DNA of 64,000 bases, taken from the NCBI GenBank assembly GCA_014773175.1, contig VXCM01000068.1, positions 186,001-250,000 on the forward strand, read 5' to 3'. The notes under the pieces are model-generated. The model searched no databases. It saw only the letters and a list, made by a program, of their open reading frames with translations, and had not been told where the DNA came from. Positions 23,676-36,916 of this stretch are shown piece after piece; within the stretch, counting starts at the first letter, position 1, and each line of letters opens with the position of its first letter. A program made the translations under genes and the position numbers. This DNA comes from Lucifuga dentata (lineage: Eukaryota > Chordata > Actinopteri > Ophidiiformes > Bythitidae).

Positions 23676-24382
23676 TGAAATGCACTTATCCTTTCTCATA
23701 ATGCTATAATTTTAACACACAACTATCTCTTCCTCTCTCCACCTCTCTTCTTTGTCTTATACTGTTCTCTGCTGGCTGCAGTATTCATACTGGATCCTAG
23801 GGAGGCATGCCTCAGAAAGTTGGATATTTTAAGAATGGGATGGGTTCCATGAACTCATAGTGCTTCATCTTCTCACACTTCTTGAGGTTCCCTTGCTTTT
23901 CCTTGTGATAGACCTTGTTGCAGTTCGGTTGTTGTCTTTCAGTATTCCTGTCAGTATCGTCAGTCTTCTATTCAGTGTCATGATGGTAGCATATGAGGCT
24001 ATATGCGATACAACTCTTAATTTACTGGTGCTACTTATGTAAGGAGTCTGCAACATCTCAAAATTTCAACTTGATATAGAAGCATACTTTGAGACAGGAT
24101 CCTTGCACCTTCCAAGACTAGTTTGGTTTGTCTCTAAACATTCCTCCTTTGTCAGTCTGGTTCCAAGTGTTTTCTGACCCAGTATGGTTTTTATCCTTTT
24201 TTGTTAACTTTATTCCCTTGTCTTGCATGGAGGATGTTGGAATGGCACACTTAAAATTTTGTGGATTGTGTTTTCACTAAAAATGCTATGCATTGTAGGC
24301 TAAGGGGTGAGCCAAATCTTGATTATTGTCAAGCTCTGAAATGAGCATAAAGCCTCAGTTGCCCCTGCAGACCTTTGCTGTT

Positions 24383-24409
24383 TTCTGACGTAATACAGAA
24401 AAGTCAGAA
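24383..24409 (+). promoter_or_regulatory. mat2a 3'UTR METTL16-type hairpin 2
   Basis: The variant nonamer TACAGAAAA (24394-24402) lies in the loop of a clean stem, TTCTGAC (24383-24389) with GTCAGAA (24403-24409). Confidence 0.8.
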
Positions 24410-24587
24410 GCTGCTATGTCACTGCTCTGGTCTGCAGAGGTAATGATTATACTTGATTATGATGAAATAAATTGGGATTATTATGCAGTGAAAGTTAATT
24501 TAAAAAAAAAGATCCTTTTTAAGTGTAGATTCACTTGCTTTTTATTATGGTTTGAGGTGACTCAAGGGCCTTTACTCCGAGTGTATT

Positions 24588-24624
24588 GATGGCAGGTGTA
24601 GCTACAGAGAAGCCTGGTACCATC
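24588..24624 (+). promoter_or_regulatory. mat2a 3'UTR METTL16-type hairpin 3
   Basis: TACAGAGAA (24603-24611) is enclosed by GATGG-CAGG on the 5' side and CCTG-GTA-CCATC on the 3' side. Confidence 0.8.
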
Positions 24625-24696
24625 CACATACTAAAGGAGTTTGTTCTTTGCCACAGTCTCACTGGCTAGACATCATTACTTGATATTTATTTGTTC

Positions 24697-24737
24697 TCTG
24701 AAACTCAGCGTGGATACAGAGAAGCTGAGTGTTCAGA
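24697..24737 (+). promoter_or_regulatory. mat2a 3'UTR METTL16-type hairpin 4
   Basis: TACAGAGAA (24715-24723) is enclosed by a 13-bp stem with one bulge: TCTGAA-ACTCAGC (24697-24709) and GCTGAGT-G-TTCAGA (24724-24737). It is the most regular hairpin of the six. Confidence 0.85.
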
Positions 24738-24810
24738 AGGCAGCTTTAAACACACTTGGTTATTTAATCTTGACTTCTTGGACTTGGTAATAACATTTTT
24801 CAGTGTTTTG

Positions 24811-24860
24811 CTTGAGGTTCCAGAGTGTCATACAGAAAAGCTTTGGTGTGCCTCAACAAG
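24811..24860 (+). promoter_or_regulatory. mat2a 3'UTR METTL16-type hairpin 5
   Basis: The variant TACAGAAAA (24831-24839) is enclosed by CTTGAGG...CCAGAG on the 5' side and CTTTGG...CCTCAACAAG on the 3' side, with one G-U pair. Confidence 0.8.
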
Positions 24861-24999
24861 AAAATGTCACTGGTTAATGTTATAACTTTTTATAACTCTC
24901 TTTTTTTTAATTTAGATTGCAGGTTTTATTTTTATGTGGGTCAGTTTTGAAATTGCAGAATGTCTGGTGCAGTTCTTTGACTCTTACCTATCCTTATTG

Positions 25000-25058
25000 G
25001 GATGGCAACATTTGGTTGGTGTAGTACAGAGAAACCAGCCTTGTTTACATGGCCATCC
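25000..25058 (+). promoter_or_regulatory. mat2a 3'UTR METTL16-type hairpin 6
   Basis: TACAGAGAA (25025-25033) is enclosed by GGTTGGT (25014-25020) pairing with ACCAGCC (25034-25040, one G-U), and by an outer stem GGATGGC (25000-25006) with GCCATCC (25052-25058). Confidence 0.8.
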
Positions 25059-25284
25059 TATTTGCTGGATAGGATTTCAAGTTTTGGTTTATTCTCTTGA
25101 CCACTCGGAGGTCATCCTGTTGGCTACAGTAAGTGTAAGAGTGCCTTTTCTATTTCCTCTATTTCCTCTATTCCCCATTGCTTTCTCCCCTCCTATCAAT
25201 CATCATGCATCTAACTTCCAGAGGAACAAGTAGCTCATTGTTATGCTTCATGTATACATTGGATACAGTTTCCTTGTGCTCTGT

Positions 25285-25290
25285 AATAAA
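25285..25290 (+). terminator. mat2a polyadenylation signal
   Basis: AATAAA lies about 230 bases after hairpin 6 and is followed by a T-rich stretch. A 3' end near 25310 gives a 3'UTR of about 1.7 kb. An earlier AATAAA near 24465 would exclude hairpins 3-6 if used. Confidence 0.65.
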
Positions 25291-25989
25291 TGGCTACTCC
25301 TTACAAATGTTTTTGTCTCATTATTTATTTATTTATTATTTTAACAATAAGACATGGAAAACATTATCAATGTCTCAATTCTCAAACTTGTCACAATCAG
25401 GAAGTAAATTATAAACTAAACCAAACCACAATGTTAAAGTGTGAATGCAGTTGCATCCCTCCACTATGTTTTCTTACACTTTCCCACGTTTGTTTTCACT
25501 TAACCAGGATTGTCCACGGATCATCCTGACAAAATCCATACTGCTTTCATCCCAGAGACAGAACACTAGCTTAATGAAGTTGAATTTTTTCATCGCAGTC
25601 AAACCAGATCGGATAAGCCCAACTACAAATAAACTGCTCATTAGCATGATTAGCACGCTAACTGCAGCATTCCACATTTTATAAAAGATGGGACTTTTTT
25701 GTGAGACTACTGTTTTTGCTTACTGCTTTGAACTCGGCTCTGCCCTCATTTCATGATGTAGTTATAAGGACATGGAAACAATCTATACTTAGGGAAAACA
25801 AGTCAATTTTCACTCCAACTGGCAGGACATTTCACACTGTTTGGCAGGTCAAAGTTATATCAGATTAAACTGCACTAGGTGAATTAGAAGGGATCTATTT
25901 AAGACAGGAAGTAGTAAAAACTCATGCTAATCAGATCCTAACCTCTCGCTTTAGACAAGGGGTCTGTCAGGGAAAATGTGAGTATAAAC

Positions 25990-27722
25990 TACTCAAGATT
26001 CTAGCCATGTGAATAAATGAATTTTTATTATTGTGTCATGCATATATCATGCTCAGCCCACATGGGCCTACAAGACACTGGATCCAGTATGGTACAGGTT
26101 CCGCAGATACAGTGATAGTAAACCTCGTCAAACAAAACAAATAAGCAAATAAGAATTTCTTATACATTGTGAAGTCAAATCCATATCAGTGCATCACACA
26201 AGATTTTAGACATGTTGAAGAAACAAACCTTGTTGCCTTTTCAGGCTGTGGAGACAAAATTAACTGAAAAACCCTAAAATTAAACAGCCATTCCAATTTT
26301 TCATTGTCACTCCACCAAAATATTTATGGATTTTGGTCAAATATTTCATTAAATACTGGTCCTCTTAGATAATCACAATAGGTACAACACAAAAGAAAAT
26401 GTGACTCATTCTCAGCTTCTCCTAACTCACACAAATCACACAGTCTGTTTTGTTCCTGGATGTTTTTAAATCTACTGACTTCTACTTTCAGAGGAAGGAT
26501 GCCTGTTTGCATCTGGGCAACTAAAGATCTTTGGCTCCTTCATAGGCGTGATGTGACGTAAACTTTACGGCGATATTTTTGCTTAATTTGGATATAAGTG
26601 CAAATTTTAGTTTTAACAGGATATCTCTTGACCATTTTTCTTCAAATGCAAAAAGAAGCTTACTTTTGATTTTATTAATATTACATCATACGTTTTTCTG
26701 TAGACATACAGTAAACCACCTTCTTCAAAAATAGCAGGAATTTCTTTGTCCCATGGAGAGTTGTGTAATTTACTCCAAATGAAGACCTTCTTATTTATCC
26801 TGTCTTCAGCCATATCAATTAAACGGTTCCATAATCGAATCATTTCACATTTCCGTTGTACTGACCCAGGAACCCAGCCCATGTCTCCCTGAACAGCCAA
26901 AACAGGAGCAAACTTGTGAACACCCNTACTGACCCAGGAACCCAGCCCATGTCTCCCTGAACAGCCAAAACAGGAGCAAACTTGTGAACACCCAAAAAAT
27001 ATCATACAGTATATCTCTGTTCTGTATGGAGTCTGCAGTCCTACATTCTTGAAATCCCCATTCTGCAGCATAATTCAGTATAGGAGAGACACAAGCATCA
27101 TAAAGGTGGGAGTACTGTAAGTTGTGTAGCCAAGATCCTTACATATTTTTATTTTATTCACAACAGACCCTAATGCTCTCCCAGATGAGTCAGCTAGGAT
27201 CTTAATTCCAGGTTCATAAGTCGTAAATCCATCAAAAATAAATCCAAATATTTATATTCATTAACATATTCTAGCAAGGCCCTTATGTCTGGTTTTTCAT
27301 ACTTTGTGGGACACCTTTTTTTTTTTTTTTTNCCTTTTTTTTTTTTTTTCCTGAATTGAATTATCTGTGTTTTACTCTGATTTATAGATAATCTCCATCT
27401 GTAACACAAAGTATTTAACAGATTTAACATGTTTTGTAATTCATTTTCAGACTCAGCCATAGAACTATGTCATCAGCATACAATATAATACCCAAGGTTA
27501 TATCATCTAATCATATACCTAAGTTTATAAAGCCAATTCATTAACAGAAAGGGTAGGGGAAATAATGTCACCTTGTTTAACTCGAAAAGGAGTATGAAGC
27601 CAATCTATGAACACATTATTTACATCTACACAAGCAAGTGGGCAACAATATAGTGCTTTAAGTACTTTATAAAATCTACCATCCACCTCTGCTTTTATAC
27701 GTATACGTTTATAGGCAAGCAA
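25990..27722 (-). mobile_element. Decayed LINE (non-LTR retrotransposon), RT to 3' end
   Basis: On the minus strand, pieces of one reverse transcriptase follow in order. First is a palm segment with VKQGDIISPTL (near 27560), then a YADD box (about 27473-27484) broken from the next piece by a one-base shift. The connecting segment AESENELQNMLNLLNTL (27410-27460) follows, then a C-terminal region with HKFAPVLAVQGDMGW (near 26900) and a Cys-rich end with CDLCELGEAENESHFLLCC (near 26400-26450). Frameshifts and a T-run with N (27332) break the frame. The clade is not assigned. A 67-bp contig-end duplication (26859-26993) lies inside. Confidence 0.8.
26859..26993. repeat. Duplicated contig end around single N (67 bp x2)
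   Basis: Bases 26859-26925 and 26927-26993 are the same 67 bp around an N at 26926, inside the LINE remnant. Confidence 0.85.
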
Positions 27723-27957
27723 GTCTCTCTGAACCCTGTATTCACATGATATTCACACAAAACAGGTGGTTACTGTTCACAAGATTACAAAGGATAACAT
27801 TAATGAATTATGTCAGTTTATTGGCACAAAGTTAGGGTTTATTTTGTCCAGCTCATATTGCCACTTTTTAGGCCAGTTGTTTGTAAATGAAATTGAATAC
27901 CTTGGTGTGACAAAGGATAATTACAGGAGAGGACGTGGCGCTAAAAAAGCTTCTTAA

Positions 27958-28290
27958 AGGACCATACCAGCCATTTTGCATGTTTGAGCCTAATACATTC
28001 AATTTTCATACATGTTTTGTTACTGATAATCATTTCCCAAACCATATTTCATATATTTTGCAAAATCTCTTAATCTTTCAAAATCAAATATTCAAATGAT
28101 ACACCCACCTTAAAAATCCNTTTGCAAAATCTCTTAATCTTTCAAAATCAAATATTCAAATGATACACCCACCTTAAAAATCTATGCTAATAGTTATGCA
28201 GCCTTATGAAGTCAAGGCTGTTTAAATTTTTCCATGAATGCAGGTGTTCTTTTGGGATTATATTCCTCGGTGGAGACATACATTTACTCT
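27958..28290 (+). mobile_element. TTAA-flanked MITE, copy 1 (truncated)
   Basis: The left end is TTAA (27954-27957) followed by AGGACCATACC, matching both ends of the element at 47895-48524. The body, around CCTTATGAAGTCA and TTTGGGATTATA, aligns to the reverse complement of that copy. No right terminal repeat is seen. A 62-bp contig-end duplication (28057-28118 and 28121-28182, N at 28120) sits inside, so the true element is shorter. Confidence 0.65.
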
Positions 28291-31200
28291 ATGTTTTTTA
28301 TTGCACTTAAACACTAAAGACTGTTCTGCTGGAAATGTACCTGATTGAATATTGTCGGCCAACTGTGTAAACTGCAGACTTGATTCTCACTTTGGTAAAT
28401 GAGACTTAGCTTAGATAAGTAAAAAGGTTAGATATTTGGATATCAGCCAGGACTGAACAATAACGAAATTAGACACTTTTATTTTTCAGCCACATCTTGT
28501 TAGTTCATTCAGAGAACTTGGCTGCAGCCTGTATCATCGGATAGTGCAGCTATAGTGGGAGAAGTGGGTCGTCATACACTGTTCTTAGCTCTAGGGGTGA
28601 TTGTGTTACTTGTGACCTACTGAGCTGCCCATTTCAAGCCAGAAGGGTCAGCTGTTCCATTAAAACATTCTTTCTCCAAGTTTAGGATTTCCAGCAGTTG
28701 TGCACGTCCACTGTTACTGTATGTGAAGTACAGGATGCTGGAGGACATTAGTAAATCGTGTGCATAAACATGGAATTTAGGAATGAAATTACAGCTTCTC
28801 TGTACTCTGAACAAAAGCAGGCTTAAAACTTTTTTTTTTTTTTTTTCCTCATCACTTTTAAACATTGTAAAATGAACAGCAGTAATACAGAACAGCACTG
28901 GATTTTACAGTTTCAGGTGATCCAAACACGTAATGGGATCAACTAACAGTTCAATGGAGGGTTTGTGTGCTGAAAATAAAGCAACAATGTGCCTCCTTCA
29001 TTCAAAATGAACAGTAGTGTTAATACTCCTGTAATCTGAGGCCAGCCTTACTTGTGTTGTTGGTTTTTGTTGGTTAGCTATGTGGGAGCAACATGCATAG
29101 TGTATGGAGTTGTTAAATACACTTGATTCACTTTGTCATTGTCTTTATTGTCTTTATAAAGACACTTTATAAGACATTTTTTAATACATTATCATCATGT
29201 TCCGATGCCAGACTAATTTCTTATAGACAAGCAATCATTAAATCTAATCTACAAAGTATGTGGATTGTATAAAAGCTTTGCCTACATGATCTTACACAGT
29301 TTAAACGCACAACTTGGTTCATTTCATAATGTTGATGAAAATTAATATCAATATGTCATTAAAAGAAAGACAAATCAAATGTGTTTAAATAAGTTCATTT
29401 ATTCCCCTTTAGTTACAGCTAAAATGAAAACCAGATGAAATATGCAATAAAACCAGTATAACCATCATTTCATTTATTTCTCTTTTGATATGTTTTCAGA
29501 ATAGAAACTGAAATTCAGAGATTTTAGGATCAAATCCTGTTCAAGTAAAGGATCTCAGCTGAACTGTAATCCAATGAACTGCTTCACCCATTTGTTACAG
29601 TACCACATCAATCTTGCCAGTGTGCTTGAATATAACACCCTCTTGCTTGGCTGCAAGTACTACTCGGAGAGGAGTATTAATAAGCCCTGTTTATTTTTTG
29701 TCGTACGTTTGAGTCTCATACATAGTGATATAAAGATGATACCTGTGAGATTTAGAGTGGAAGAGGACTGTCCGTCTGTCCTCTGTGGAGCTATCCGGAT
29801 GACACCTGATTTCACAGGATCAAGGGTCACTGATCTTTCATAATTTTTAGCCTCACATTTTTTCAGAACTTTAGATACCACATGTAATTGTGATATGTTT
29901 GTAAGTGAAACAAACATAGGAGCTACAGTAACTTTTCTAAATATGTCAGTAAAAAAAAACCAAAAAACAAAACAAAAAAAAAAACCATGGTGTTTATGAC
30001 CTTAAATAATGTCTGGAAGTACTCCTTTTGGAAAGTTACCACTGCATATCTTATAAAGGATGTCACTGCAGTTACAGTACAGCAAATGCCAGACATGAGT
30101 TGTAATATTAATGCTCAAGTAACATCATCATATTCAGGTCTCAAGTCTTATCTGCATTTAACTTCAGCAGCTGTGCATTTCCTCTAACAAGCTGACGGCT
30201 TGTATAGACTTATATTTAACTCTGGTAGGGGGTTGTGCTGAAGTTACACTTCCACAGCCTTGAATGGGCAAGTTCATACTCTACAGGACTATCACAGCAC
30301 TGAAATACATTGGATTTCAACATCAAAGCTTTGTTACATTGTTCACGAAAAGAACTGTACAGGCCAAATATAATATGGTTGGCATATTTTACATTCACAA
30401 GCACTGTCATTGATGGTGGCAAGTTTGCAAGGTAATGCCTTCTTTGCATTCATATGAGGTGTAGTAGATTATCTGTTGCCCCATAACAAGGTAGAACAGA
30501 AGAATAACACACTTCATGAAGTTACAACCGTGCTCAGTGTGCAGATGAGCCAAAACAAGAAAATATGGACACCAAAGTGGATTGACAGAACATGAACTCA
30601 ATGACTTTGTAGACTAAAAGGCTTTGTTGTGTCTTTAGTTTCTACAGCCGATGCTAACCAATGAGCAGAAATGGTGTTGAGAGTGTTGTCAGTCAAAAGG
30701 ATGGGGATGGGTCAGCTGTTTGGCTGAGGTCAGTGGGGGCTGGGAGGCTTGGATGACAGTATGATGCAATCTGCCATCAGTAGGAGTGTGCTGTTCCTCC
30801 ACTGTATGTATGTTTAAAAAGTAAAATCAAAGCCAGCTGTTTCTTCTTCATCTTTACATTGCAGTTGTGATAAAGAAGCTGATTTCACTGCAAATTGTAG
30901 CTTTGATTTTATCATTTTATTCAGTACTATTTTCTCATTAAAGCACCAAACCAAATGAAATATTTAAGGCTTAATTTGAACATATAACTTAAATGCTGGT
31001 ATACTTAATATGCAGTTCTTAGGCTCAGCAAGAATTGAAAAAGTGAAAATGTTGACCCTGGTGCTTCCTGATTAAGCATTTTTTTGGTCTTAGCTGATAT
31101 TTCATAATACTCCTCACATTAGGTTGTTTTTTGTAATTTTGAGGGATAAAATGCACAGTCCTGTTTAAGATAAATTTCCTTTTAATGTTAATATGGCAGT

Positions 31201-34200
31201 AAGTTTCATAGCACCTCATTGCATTATACAATATTATACAATATACAATATAAAATGTAACATGCTAGTATGACCAATCTGAATGTTTTATATTTGTATG
31301 TCAAGTCGGTGCTTTGGAGTTAAGTGTGAGCGTCTTAATGTGTGATTATCATCGTGGCATTCTCCTACACAGACGAAGGTGACAAAGGTGTGTCCGATTA
31401 GGCCTGAACCAGAAATATGACTCAGTTTGACAGTTATACAGTCATATTTTCCTCAGCTCTGGAGACTTTCCACAATTGAACTGTTGTCAGTGGGATTTTA
31501 TACTCAAGTTGTCGCTGTGCCCAGTCCACATTTTTTAGCAGCTTAATACCTTAATGAAAACTAAGAATGTGATGGGGACCTTAAATGGAGGTGAAACTTG
31601 AGTGAATGTTGAATGTTGAAAGAGAAATTTTGACAAATTATTTCCCGGTGGGTGGGGGGTGGGGGGNGTATTTTGTATATTTGCATATTATGTCAATATA
31701 CTGTAAATATTGAACAGATTATATCATTGATTGTATGAGGGAAAGACCGTTTGGCATGGCTAGATAGGGTATCTGTGACAGACAATATTACAGTAGGACT
31801 TAAATGAGTAAAAAGACAGTACAGGCTCACCCATGTTTACTTAGAAATAGAAATCTGTCATATGATTTGATGTAATATTTGAAGTCATCAGACCTTGAGT
31901 CACTATATTATGACCCTTACTTTCATAGAATTGACTTAACGGTTTTCCTGGGAGTAAATGACAAACCTATACATCATGTATTCTTCTCATCCAGTTTGTT
32001 ATGTAATACACTAATGTGAATCTACACTGTGGAGGAAGGTGTGAGGGTGTAAGTGTTGACAGCTAATTGGGAAATTCGGAAACTGGAGATAATTAGCTGC
32101 ACAGTGGACACATGGGAATGTGATGACACTCACATAACTTCAGTCACATGCAAACTCAGAATGAAAAATGAGACGAGAAGGGTGAGGAGAATCTAAAGGG
32201 GAGTGCCTCTTCTCCACCAATTGCGTGGGAGAGTCTGCACCGCCTTGATATGGCTTTGCATAACACTGTAAAGACCAGCCATGTGGTCCGACGATAAAGT
32301 TTGCATAATTTCTTTCATTTATGAAAACAATGAATCAGTTTCCTATATTGCTGTAGGTCAACAGCTTAACTGTCCAACACAGCTCAGTTTTTGTTTTTTT
32401 TTCACCAGCTACGGGATGGCGGAGCTTTTGTCCCTGTGGAACATTCTGTCTCCCTGTTTTTAGCCACATAATGGGAAAAGATTTCAGTTAACTGCTGTAT
32501 TGGTACCAGTATCCAAGATTTAAAAGGGAATTGTGTTTTGTTTTTGTTTTTTTTTAAGAATTTACATCTTTTATGTGTTTGTGATATCCTACAGCCAGAT
32601 ATCCCTTTCCTACAGTTTCCTAAAGTAAAGGAAAGGATTGGATAGGATTGTGTTGTCGAGTGAGTATAAATGAGAGTGGCTCTGTTGGGAGTGTACATTA
32701 GTATCCTGTTTATAAGCCTTATTCTGGTTTTGATCAGATTTTGGGTGTGATTCTGTCATTATTCATGTTTCTGATATAGATTAATAGTATTTTAACACCA
32801 CAGGAAATTCTCATATGCTGACCTCTTTTGATTGGAAGCTTATTGCAATTTGATCACATCTGCCAGCGATGTCGTGATGCATCTAACACACCCAAGTATA
32901 CTTTACACCAGTGACAAAGCTCAGCAAAAGCAACAGTTTCAGATGCTGTTTGACACCAAACTCCTTGATGCCATGAACCTACTTCTTCTTCTTTCTGACT
33001 TCCTGAACACTGCTCTCTGCTGGATTTGCCTTCTCCACATTTTTGCCTGTAATGGAAGACAAGAACGACAAACAATAATCAAGTTATCCTCCTCATTTCT
33101 GGTGTCAGACAGCAACAAACAGCAGACACTGATTAGACACCTGCAGATATTTATAAGCCAATTCAACAGCTACTATATTCAGATTTTTCACTGAGATAAG
33201 CTTATCCAGGTTTCTTAAAGCAGAATGTGTTGCTTACACATGTAAGTGTCATACATGCAAGGCAAAAAAGAGAAAAAGATGATTATAACCAAATTAGTGT
33301 GCATGTAAACCTACTTATTATCAGAAAAAAAAAGAAAAAAAAAAAAAANAAAAAAAAAAAAAGAATAATCTAGGCCTGGATACCTGAAGTTCCACTTCTC
33401 ACCTCATTGCTTTGCTCATCCCATAGTTGAATATCCAAATAAGGGACAGAAAAAGAGTATATAAACAAAATAATTTCATTTGCATCAGGCAAGAAGTGAA
33501 GATGGTAGTGGGGAGAACAACACTGTATGGTCATTATCTGTAAAGTTGAAATGCAAATGTTACTATGTACCTGAAGACTAAAATCCAAACCTCACTTCAG
33601 CTGATGTTTTATGAACATTCAGTATCACCGTGAACCTCTTTACAGCTGTGGTAAATTAAAAACAGCAGTGGAGATGTGATGAATATACTGTATTTAGGAG
33701 CAGGGAGGTTCTTGGAGTTAAAATACTGATTAACACTGCCACCTGCTGAATATGATGTGAAGCACCTGTTAACTCTACATTTAATTTTCATTCAAGGATT
33801 GATTGATAAGTTTTGAGCCAGGTACATTGGGAGGTAAAGATTGTAGAGATTTTCACCTCTTCTAAAACATAAAAAAATTGCTTTACCTGGAACCTGTTGC
33901 CTCATTCTTAACTGGAGTGGATTTTTTTGTGGAATGCCAAGAAATGATCTTTTCTTATGGGATAAATTGATCCAGTATCATTGAAGTTGGAATGAAATGA
34001 TGCTGAAAAATAAACAAATCACCTTTGAATTAAGGCTTTCTTTACCAGGCTCAGAACTTATCATTCCACCCTTGTAAACCTTCAGTCAACTGAAACAAAC
34101 TGATTTTCTGTTGTAATCCAGTGTGTATACATACAGCATGTAAAACAAAGAAACATGCACATTTGGACAATAATAAATGGCTTTTATGAGTAATTCTGAG

Positions 34201-34876
34201 ACAAAGACTTTGTGGTTTAAAAAATATTACAGTATAAAAAATAAAAAGTCTCAATAACCCAAAATAAATTATACATGAAGAAATGAGATACAGTCATTTC
34301 ACAAACACATTGTCATGGATGCATCCAAACTCTCCAGCTCAATATAAAAGAAAACTAAAATCTCACATTTCAAAGTATAACAGTTTACTGATAGGCTGCT
34401 ATTCGCTCAAAACATTTTATCAAAAACGTTTATATTTTGTTTATAAAAACAAGATATCTGTAAACACAACAAACAAAACAAATGTTCTGTAATGGATGGA
34501 GCTTACTTCCTGTCAAAATTCTCTGAATCTGACAGAAAACATCACAGTCTCAGAGACAGATCTTTATACGTCCACTCAACCACAAGCTGTACAATATGTC
34601 CCTAATTTTATGAGGTTATGAGGTAACAGTACAACGTGAACGTAATGGAACGGTCCACCTCAACTGTCCTGTCTGTGTAAGTGCTGTTCATTCACTGCCA
34701 GGATGTATAAAAACAGAAGACTCGGTTCAGTTGTGGGAGGTTTGATCTCCACTGATGGTCACAGATTCCATAGTTGTCATTATTCTTCCAACACTGTCAA
34801 CAGTGTTAATGATTATCAGGAGCATGGACTGATGTATTGCTCTGCATGCCTTTTTCGCTCTCATCACAATCTTCAC
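28291..34876. other. Intergenic region and probable C2orf68 3'UTR
   Basis: No gene is supported. Two N joins lie in homopolymers, one in a G run (31667) and one in a poly-A run (33349). Open frames stay below about 120 codons and none resembles a known family. The part just left of 34877 should include the 3'UTR of the minus-strand C2orf68 orthologue, whose end I cannot fix. The mammalian neighbours GGCX, VAMP8, VAMP5, RNF181 and TMEM150A were looked for by eye here and not found. Confidence 0.5.
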
Positions 34877-36916
34877 TCAGCGTTTGTCTCGTCGTTTGTC
34901 CATTTCCTTTCGTATACGGGCCTCAAGAGCTGCTCTCATAGCTGAATCCAGGATGTTCTTCTCTGCAACACGTTTCACCACCTTCTCTGGCTTATCCTCC
35001 TTTAGAAACAAAAAGAACACGAAGGCATGCAGGCTGAAGCAAAGTAAAAAAAAATAGGAGACTAATGCATATACAGAGCCAGAAACATCCATCAAAGAGG
35101 ATGTGCATTAACCTTGTGCACAAGGATGGAGGTAATGGTACCCGAGTCTGCCTGGTAGTCAAGCCAGAAGAGCTCAGTCCCATGTGTCTCCGTTTCTGTG
35201 CTTGACCCACTCTCGTTCCACTCTTCAGCCTCAGCACTGGCCCCTGGCTCTGATCCGTCTGAAAAATAAGCACAGACATAACAGACATAAACACATTCCT
35301 TTTGCTCAATATAGTGAATTCACTGTCATTGGCAGAAACATAACAAACCAGCTTAATCTTACGTCTTCGTCGAGGATGGTATACTTGGATGTCAGGTCGA
35401 CGGGGGCGTCGAGGGGTTGTGGTGTGTCTCCGCCGCTGAAGCTCTTTGGCTTGTTTTACTTCCTTATCATAGTCATCTCTAAAAAAGAAAAAAAAAACAC
35501 ATTGAGCAAATATTTTGCTATTCTTCTTCATTGGTCTTTATGCTGCCATCTACTGTATAGGAAAGCTTTGTCCTGAATAAAACCTGACTGATATACCAGC
35601 AAGCCAGTATTATTGGTTGATATCTCCTTATTATGGATATTGGTATTAATATATTTATTAGCAGATTCTCAAAAAAATATAAATAAATAAAAAAAATTGC
35701 CATACTTAAATGTTTTACAAACTGCTCTTACAGTACATGGACATTTAACCTTTATTTTTCATAACTAAAATTTAATTTTTTGTTAAGTTTCTGTTTTTAC
35801 TTATTTTTACTTATAGTAATTATATCATAAAATATCTAGTGAGTGTTATTGGTCAGTTGCTACTGTTATATTTACTATCACTCTTTTTGATGATAAACTA
35901 TGATAATACTTTGATGATAAAATGTAAAATATCCTGCCTGAGCGCTGTGGTTGCTGTAACAACTCTTTGATGAACAAGTCTGAGGGACCTTGGCCAAAAT
36001 TTGTTGTTGTTTATGTTATGTGTTTGTATAAAAGATGAATACTAGCTGATTTATCATAATCAGATTTGTTAATACTGGTATTGACTTGAAAAATCCACTA
36101 TTGTTCAGAAACTGTAGTCCTGCAGATACAGTAAGTAAATAAATCTGTTCCTACGACTAAATGACTTTGCCTCCTATCTCTGACCTTAGATGTGTCTCTC
36201 TAATTGTCCCTTTCATTGTTCATACCTACCCAGCGGTTTTCTAAACTGCAAACCTTACATTTGTCTGTTTTTTTTTCTTGTAATTCAAGAGATAGTGTGG
36301 GTTATTTATTTGTTTGTATTGCTTGGATTGTATTTTATTAATTACGATTACAATGTGCTTTACAAATACATACAGTAGGAACATGGATAGGGATTAGTTG
36401 CAATTTCGTTCCTCTATCAAAACAAAATAAATCTGTTTTACAAGATATAGACTATAAATCTTAAGCCTGTGCTTTTCGAACCAGCTTAATTAATTTCTAC
36501 CCTCACTACCGCGTCTTTTTTAGTTATAGACAGCTACATCTAAATACATCAAGCTCAATTTTTCTCTGCATAATATCAACACAAACCCGTTACCTTTTGT
36601 TATAACACTATCTATGTTGTCCAAATTAGAGCTTACCCGGGTTTGGATCTCTGCAATATGGCAAGCGTATTAAACGATCACTGCTCTATCATAGAATTTT
36701 ATCTCATCTTTAGATCTGCTCTAATTAAAAAAACAACAACAACTGTGTTTACAGCTATATCTGTCATGGATTAGCATGCAGGCTAATAGTATTAGCCATC
36801 GGTCACCTGGCAATCTGGTTTCTCCTAATATGGTGCAGGAAACCATGGCTCATATCCAAACGGCCCCCGGGTTTGTATTTCAGCTCATGCGATTCGTCGT
36901 CTCGTAAAATATCCAT
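34877..36916 (-). CDS. c2orf68: UPF0561 family protein, C2orf68 orthologue
   Basis: Four minus-strand exons (36916-36807, 35478-35363, 35258-35113, 34999-34877) join in frame to 164 aa, close to the human protein's length. The function is unknown. The N-terminus MDILRDDESHELKYKPGG and the stretch MSHGFLHHIRRNQIARDDYD are what I associate with the UPF0561 family. The middle (residues about 48-80) is very basic, rich in RRRHTTTPRRPRR. An acidic Glu/Ser segment and a FWLDYQADSGTITSILVHK segment follow. The last exon is a charged helix ending RRDKR. It lies between mat2a and usp39 as in mammals and is head to head with usp39. Confidence 0.92.

Noticed and set aside
24250..24300. Further TACAGARAA copies in the mat2a UTR or last intron
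   Set aside because: Reading 22897-25310 gave only the six listed; near matches such as GGATACAGTTTCC lack the full nonamer.
30700..30830. Possible minus-strand terminal exon (EEQHTPTDGRLHHTVIQ...)
   Set aside because: A short open stretch with an AG upstream, but no partner exons and no recognisable homology; not enough to call a gene.
32832..33194. Plus-strand frame of 120 codons
   Set aside because: It has random-like composition, an equally long frame on the other strand and no motif.
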